Part shown: piece by piece, positions 60,117 to 64,000 of the stretch
How the letters are laid out: each line of letters opens with the position of its first letter
How positions within the stretch are numbered: position 1 is the stretch's first letter
NCBI GenBank assembly: GCA_003254925.1
Contig: QANZ01021446.1
Coordinates: 59,580 to 123,579 of the forward strand
Source: Chamaecrista fasciculata
Taxonomy: Eukaryota; Streptophyta; Magnoliopsida; Fabales; Fabaceae
DNA length: 64,000 bases
Direction: 5' to 3'
Notes under the pieces: generated by a model
What the model was told of the DNA's origin: nothing
What the model saw: only the letters and a program-made list of their open reading frames with translations
The model's database searches: none
Position numbers and translations under genes: made by a program

Positions 60117-60875
60117 TAAAATATATTAAAACAATTATATATTGTATTTGAACCTTTATTTATTGCATCACTTCTAAGCTGCATTGTGACAATTTGGCCC
60201 TCAGGATACCTATTCTTGTTTCGGCCTTTGGTGGATTTGGCACAAATCAAGTTGGGAATTTTGGCTTGTGGGCCATCATGCACTTCAATGATCTGTATTT
60301 TTGTTTTATCATGTAAATAGATTGAAATAAATATTTAAATTAACAGGTTATTAGCAGTGAGAATAATTAACAAACTTTTATTCCATATCAGGGTTGAAAT
60401 AACTTTTATTTCTAATCATTGTATTTGAAATATATCTATACTATTTGTGTGTGTGTATAACTTCCTTCTTTTATGATACCTTAATAGTTAATAGATTACA
60501 GGTTATACACTCTTGTATAAAAATGACTCATTTAAGTACAAACGGGGAGTAAATTAACAATTTGGTCCTGAAAGATCATTAAGTTGACAACTAGATCTAT
60601 GAAAGATTAAAATATATAATTTAGTCTTTAAAAGATCAAAATAATATATTAATTAGTCATTTTCATAAATTAAATAATATATCATTTTAATCTTTCAGAG
60701 ATACTAAAAAATATATTAGTTTAATTTTTTAAAAATTCAACTATACATTTCAATCTAAAAGAACAAATTGTCAGTTTACTCCAATATCAGTTTACTCCAA
60801 TATGATCATTAATAAGATCTCCATAAGGATAGTTAAATCGAGATAATTTAATTCGAAAAAACTAACCCATTTTCA

Positions 60876-61147
60876 TTGCAAATGTTTCTCTCTTTCCTCA
60901 CATTTATGTTTCTTTCTTCATACTTTATATATCTATCCATTTTTTAACACTTGATTTGCTTTTGATTGAAAAGAATAGTATAATTATACCCTAACGAGAG
61001 CGAGTCCAGATCTTTCAGTTGCAAATGTTTCTCTCTTTCCTCACATTTATGTTTCTTTCTTCATACTTTATATATCTATCCATTTTTTACCACTTGATTT
61101 GCTTTTGATTGAAAAGAAATAAAGAATCGTATAATTATACCCTAACA
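60876..61147. repeat. Tandem duplication downstream of XERICO
   Basis: Two copies of about 121-129 bp, 143 bp apart (60876-60996 and 61019-61147), starting 'ttgcaaatgtttctctcttt' and ending 'ataattataccctaac'. They are nearly identical except for a small insertion in the second. They lie 320-590 bases past the XERICO stop on the minus strand, so they probably affect its 3' flank or the far end of a long 3' UTR. Confidence 0.9.
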
Positions 61148-61465
61148 GAAAGTTGTGCCTGTAAATAGATGCGCAAGAAGGATAAACACAACTTTGTAGG
61201 CAAAGAGAGTATGATCTTTCAGTTGTGGTAAAACATGGTAAAGACCATATAAACATGGACACAAAGGAAAAAACAAAATGCCTCTCCACAACTTGAAGAT
61301 TATAGAAGGCAAAAGGGTTAAAAGGATTGAAAAGGTCAGATGCATAGAACATCACACCAAATTCCTCACAATATGTACACACCACTATACTGTACATGAA
61401 GAAAACTTCCTTCCTCATCATCTTCATCATCATATATATATGCATGCACACCTCATTGTTTGATC

Positions 61466-61957
61466 TTACCAAAAGCAAGATGTCTCATCTTCAGGCAATA
61501 ATGGAGTCCTGCAAAGAGGACATGTAATGTTCCAGTAGGCCAACCACTTCTCCAAGCACTCTTTATGAAAGACATGGCCACAAGAGAGGCTGTTTACCTC
61601 CGATTCCGGTTCGAACTGAGTCAGACATACAGAGCATTCATGTTCAGTTTGTGTGCAGCTACAAACACTGTTGTATTGAACACTTGGTGTCCGACTTCTA
61701 AACTCCTCGATGCAGTATTCGGAGGAACAAAAATCGAATTCGAACGAGTCGGAATGGGTTTGAGAGATATCGGGTGAAGCGGATGATGGAGCCGGTGATG
61801 ATGAGGATGATGCCGACGATGATGATGAAAGACTGATACCCACAATGTGAAGGATCGTTCTAACAATGCCTTTAACTAAGGATATGGAGAAGGCAGTGTT
61901 TACCAAAAGCACACACAATACTCCTTCGGATGGAGCAGGAAGACTTGAGAGGCCCAT
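61466..61957 (-). CDS. XERICO: XERICO-type RING-H2 E3 ubiquitin ligase
   Basis: A single coding exon of 163 residues. The N terminus 'MGLSSLPAPSEGVLCVLLVN' and following hydrophobic stretch (about 13-42) form the membrane anchor characteristic of XERICO. A serine-rich, low-complexity segment (43-70) follows, then 'EEFRSRTPS', a conserved motif before the RING. The RING-H2 has all ligands in C3H2C3 order: Cys108, Cys111, Cys126, His128, His131, Cys134, Cys146, Cys149, with Trp138 in the E2-contacting position. In Arabidopsis, XERICO (At2g04240, 162 residues from memory) is a stress- and gibberellin/DELLA-linked gene whose overexpression raises abscisic acid and drought tolerance. Length and every landmark agree, so this is a probable orthologue. 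The start ATG at 61957 is followed directly by the conserved sequence. Confidence 0.95.
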   Translation of the reverse strand: MGLSSLPAPSEGVLCVLLVNTAFSISLVKGIVRTILHIVGISLSSSSSASSSSSPAPSSASPDISQTHSDSFEFDFCSSEYCIEEFRSRTPSVQYNSVCSCTQTEHECSVCLTQFEPESEVNSLSCGHVFHKECLEKWLAYWNITCPLCRTPLLPEDETSCFW

Positions 61958-62123
61958 GCTGATGATCAGTACTTAATACTTGCTGAGAATCCTTCAGGGA
62001 TATGAAATCACAATGTGGATTATGAAACTTGATTCAGCAGTAGAAGCCTAAAACTTAGCTCAAGCAGAATCAAGAATATGGAAATGTATAGAAGGTCTTT
62101 AATCAGTCTATCTAATATCTGAC

Positions 62124-62927
62124 CTGAAAATATAAAAGAGGAAAGATAAGTTAGAAAAGTTTATGATCATTTACCAAAACTAAATTACAGAAAACAAGAT
62201 GCTGAATAATCTTATCATGATTGAAACAACAAACATAACAGAATAGGATTAATTCCTGGCTAAATAGCAAAATTACTATGTTTCCTATAGTGACTATAAA
62301 CAATATTCGACTGCACAAATCGCTATGAAGAATAGAACATGAAAATCTGGGAGAATTACATGATGTGGATAAGCAACTGGAACAAAAATCTCAATGAAAA
62401 ACAAAAGGAACATTTGATTCGATACTCAGAATAAATTATGATGGTTTCTTTTCTCCAGGCAAAAAAAGTAAAAAATCTATTGATGAAAAGTGATCCGTAA
62501 ATTAGGGGACCAAGCATCGGAATCTCAGGAAAGTAAAAGAGCCAGCGATTTCACATCACCTAGAATTAGAAAGAAACCATGTAATAATTAAGCCACAAGC
62601 CAGCGAACAAGTTAAGATCCGATTAACATCTAATTTCACGGCAAAGATTTCCCGTATTGTAAATTGAGGAACAGATAATCAAATGCTAGCAATTAGCTTA
62701 GCTTCCTCATCGACGAGATCTACCATAAACCAAACAATCACGGAGCACAGAAAAGGCAAGAAAATGAATCATAGATTCTACCAAATCACACCAGAAAGCC
62801 GGATAAGAGATCTTGCATTCAATAGAACATGACTTTGTTGATAAAAACAGAGATTTCAGTAAGAAACTTAGAAAAAGAGAAATCAAATCAAGCACGAAGA
62901 AGAAATAGAATACATTCCGAGACTTAC
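62124..62927 (-). other. 5' UTR intron of XERICO
   Basis: On the minus strand a consensus donor gtaagtctcgg begins at 62927 and an acceptor 'tatattttcag' ends at 62124. The intron is 804 bases and separates a short first leader exon (from about 63000) from the exon with the ATG. Inferred from splice consensus and position. Confidence 0.65.
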
Positions 62928-64000
62928 ACAAAGGCGGGAATTGAAGATTAAAACCCTAGGATTGCAGAAAGAGAAGCTTGAGAATAGGGTTGTTCAATGA
63001 AGTAAGTAACATATTTGAGGGTTGATACTTGAGATAATGGGTATTTGGTTTGTTTCTCTTGCTTTATAGAGGAAACCTCTACACTCAGGGATTGATAAAA
63101 TGATAATCGGACATAAACCCGAGTGGTCTAACCATGGTTACTGTCTCCTGCTTTTCCGTGCATAGTACTCACTAACCATGGTTAAAGTTTAAACCTTTTT
63201 TCAGGAATCTGTGCTTCTTTATGACATCATCCATCTGTCGCTTGCTTCTTCTAGCTTCAACCTCTATTCTTTAGATGAGAATAAAGTCTTTTTAAATTAA
63301 CAATTGAATTTTTTTTATACACAACAATTTAATTTTTTAAAAGATTAGAATTTAAGGATTATGTTTTTAATTTAATTTCTTAAAGTTTTAAATAAAATAT
63401 TTTTTTGTACCAAAAAAAAATATATATATATTTTTAAATTTTTTTTTTAGAAAATTAGGGATGCTTGGAAAGACGCCGTTGATTTACAAAAACAGACGGC
63501 CTCTTTATATCATCAATGTTCAAAAAGTGTTGTGTCTTTTAAACAAATAATTATATAACATACTAAGATATTTACAAATAATAGAACCAAATTATAAAAA
63601 TTAAACTAAAATTTAAGTTAACTATTCCAATTTCCAATCGAATCATTAATATTTATTATTTTCTTTTCAAAGAAAAACAAACGGTATTTACAAAATTTTG
63701 CAAGAAAAAGTAATTGCAAAATGATCTAGGCTTTGAGGAAAATGACATTAATTATACGAGTTAATATTAAAAGTTATTTAAAAAGGATTTGCTTCAATCA
63801 AGTTTATTAATTATACAAAATCTTTTTAACAAGTAGATTCTTGGAGTTATGGCCAATTTCTCTCTGATTTTAACAAGTAGATATGCCAATTTCTCAAATT
63901 ATCAATGTTAGATTGTTAGTTTTCCTCCCATCCTTTTTTTTGGCCTAAGACTTACAAGCTTTCTTTTTTTTTTTTTTGTAATTACAAGCTTTCTATTCAT
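62928..64000. other. XERICO promoter and spacer to window end
   Basis: The first few hundred bases are the probable XERICO promoter. A palindrome-like pair 'taaccatggtta' occurs at 63129-63140 and again at 63174-63185. Beyond 63250 the sequence is AT-rich with T runs and nothing is recognised. Confidence 0.4.

Noticed and set aside
59730..60119. 129-codon plus-strand frame in the 58.7-60.1 kb element
   Set aside because: It is built from repeated 'tttcattac' motifs of the transposon's subterminal region. It is low complexity, with no protein family.

Overview
This is a 64 kb piece of plant nuclear DNA, almost certainly from a eudicot. The evidence is AT-rich spacers, short exons split by GT-AG introns, six protein genes whose products match well-known plant families, and a dense population of non-autonomous transposons with readable target-site duplications (TSDs). 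I cannot name the species. All coordinates and splice sites below were read by eye from the sequence; no alignment or database search was run.

Layout. 1-2.3 kb: fragment of a retrotransposon-type gene (gag-like plant transposon domain). 4.0-9.7 kb (minus): a 12-exon plastid-type SET-domain protein methyltransferase of the Rubisco LSMT-like family, with a tRNA-derived SINE in its last intron, one GC-AG intron, and a GC-rich hAT-type element 123 bp upstream of its ATG. 11.1-13.3 kb: a Pack-MULE with about 575 bp terminal inverted repeats and a 9 bp TSD, carrying the first coding exon of a NEP1-interacting-protein-type RING gene and a nested MITE. 15.7-17.6 kb (minus): a glycine-rich hnRNP with two RRMs. 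18-23 kb: gene-free, with several MITEs and hAT/MULE elements. 23.7-34.0 kb (plus): an 11-exon GBF-interacting protein 1-like gene. 37.4-39.1 kb (plus): a single-coding-exon type II membrane protein of the O-fucosyltransferase-like group. 41.7-52.6 kb (minus): a 14-exon chloroplast RNase E/G with an N-terminal starch-binding-type domain. 53-60 kb: a transposon-rich spacer with MITEs, a TRIM-like LTR element, a SINE and a PIF/Harbinger-type element. 61.5-62.9 kb (minus): XERICO, a small membrane-anchored RING-H2 protein.

How the genes relate. They are ordinary independent nuclear genes, not an operon-like system. Two products probably act in plastids (the SET methyltransferase and RNase E/G) and two are RNA- or transcription-related (the hnRNP and the GIP1-like protein). 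From memory, the set XERICO, RNase E/G and the 560-residue membrane protein corresponds to a tight group on Arabidopsis chromosome 2 (At2g04240, At2g04270, At2g04280), so the right third of the window looks like a conserved syntenic block expanded by transposons.

The most interesting content is transposon structure: a Pack-MULE with a captured host exon, three size classes of one GGTACC-type MULE family, paired MITEs with perfect 9 bp TSDs, and insertions inside gene introns. I found no convincing novel enzymatic system, CRISPR array, rRNA or intact tRNA. The sequence has one 44-base N gap and three single Ns.
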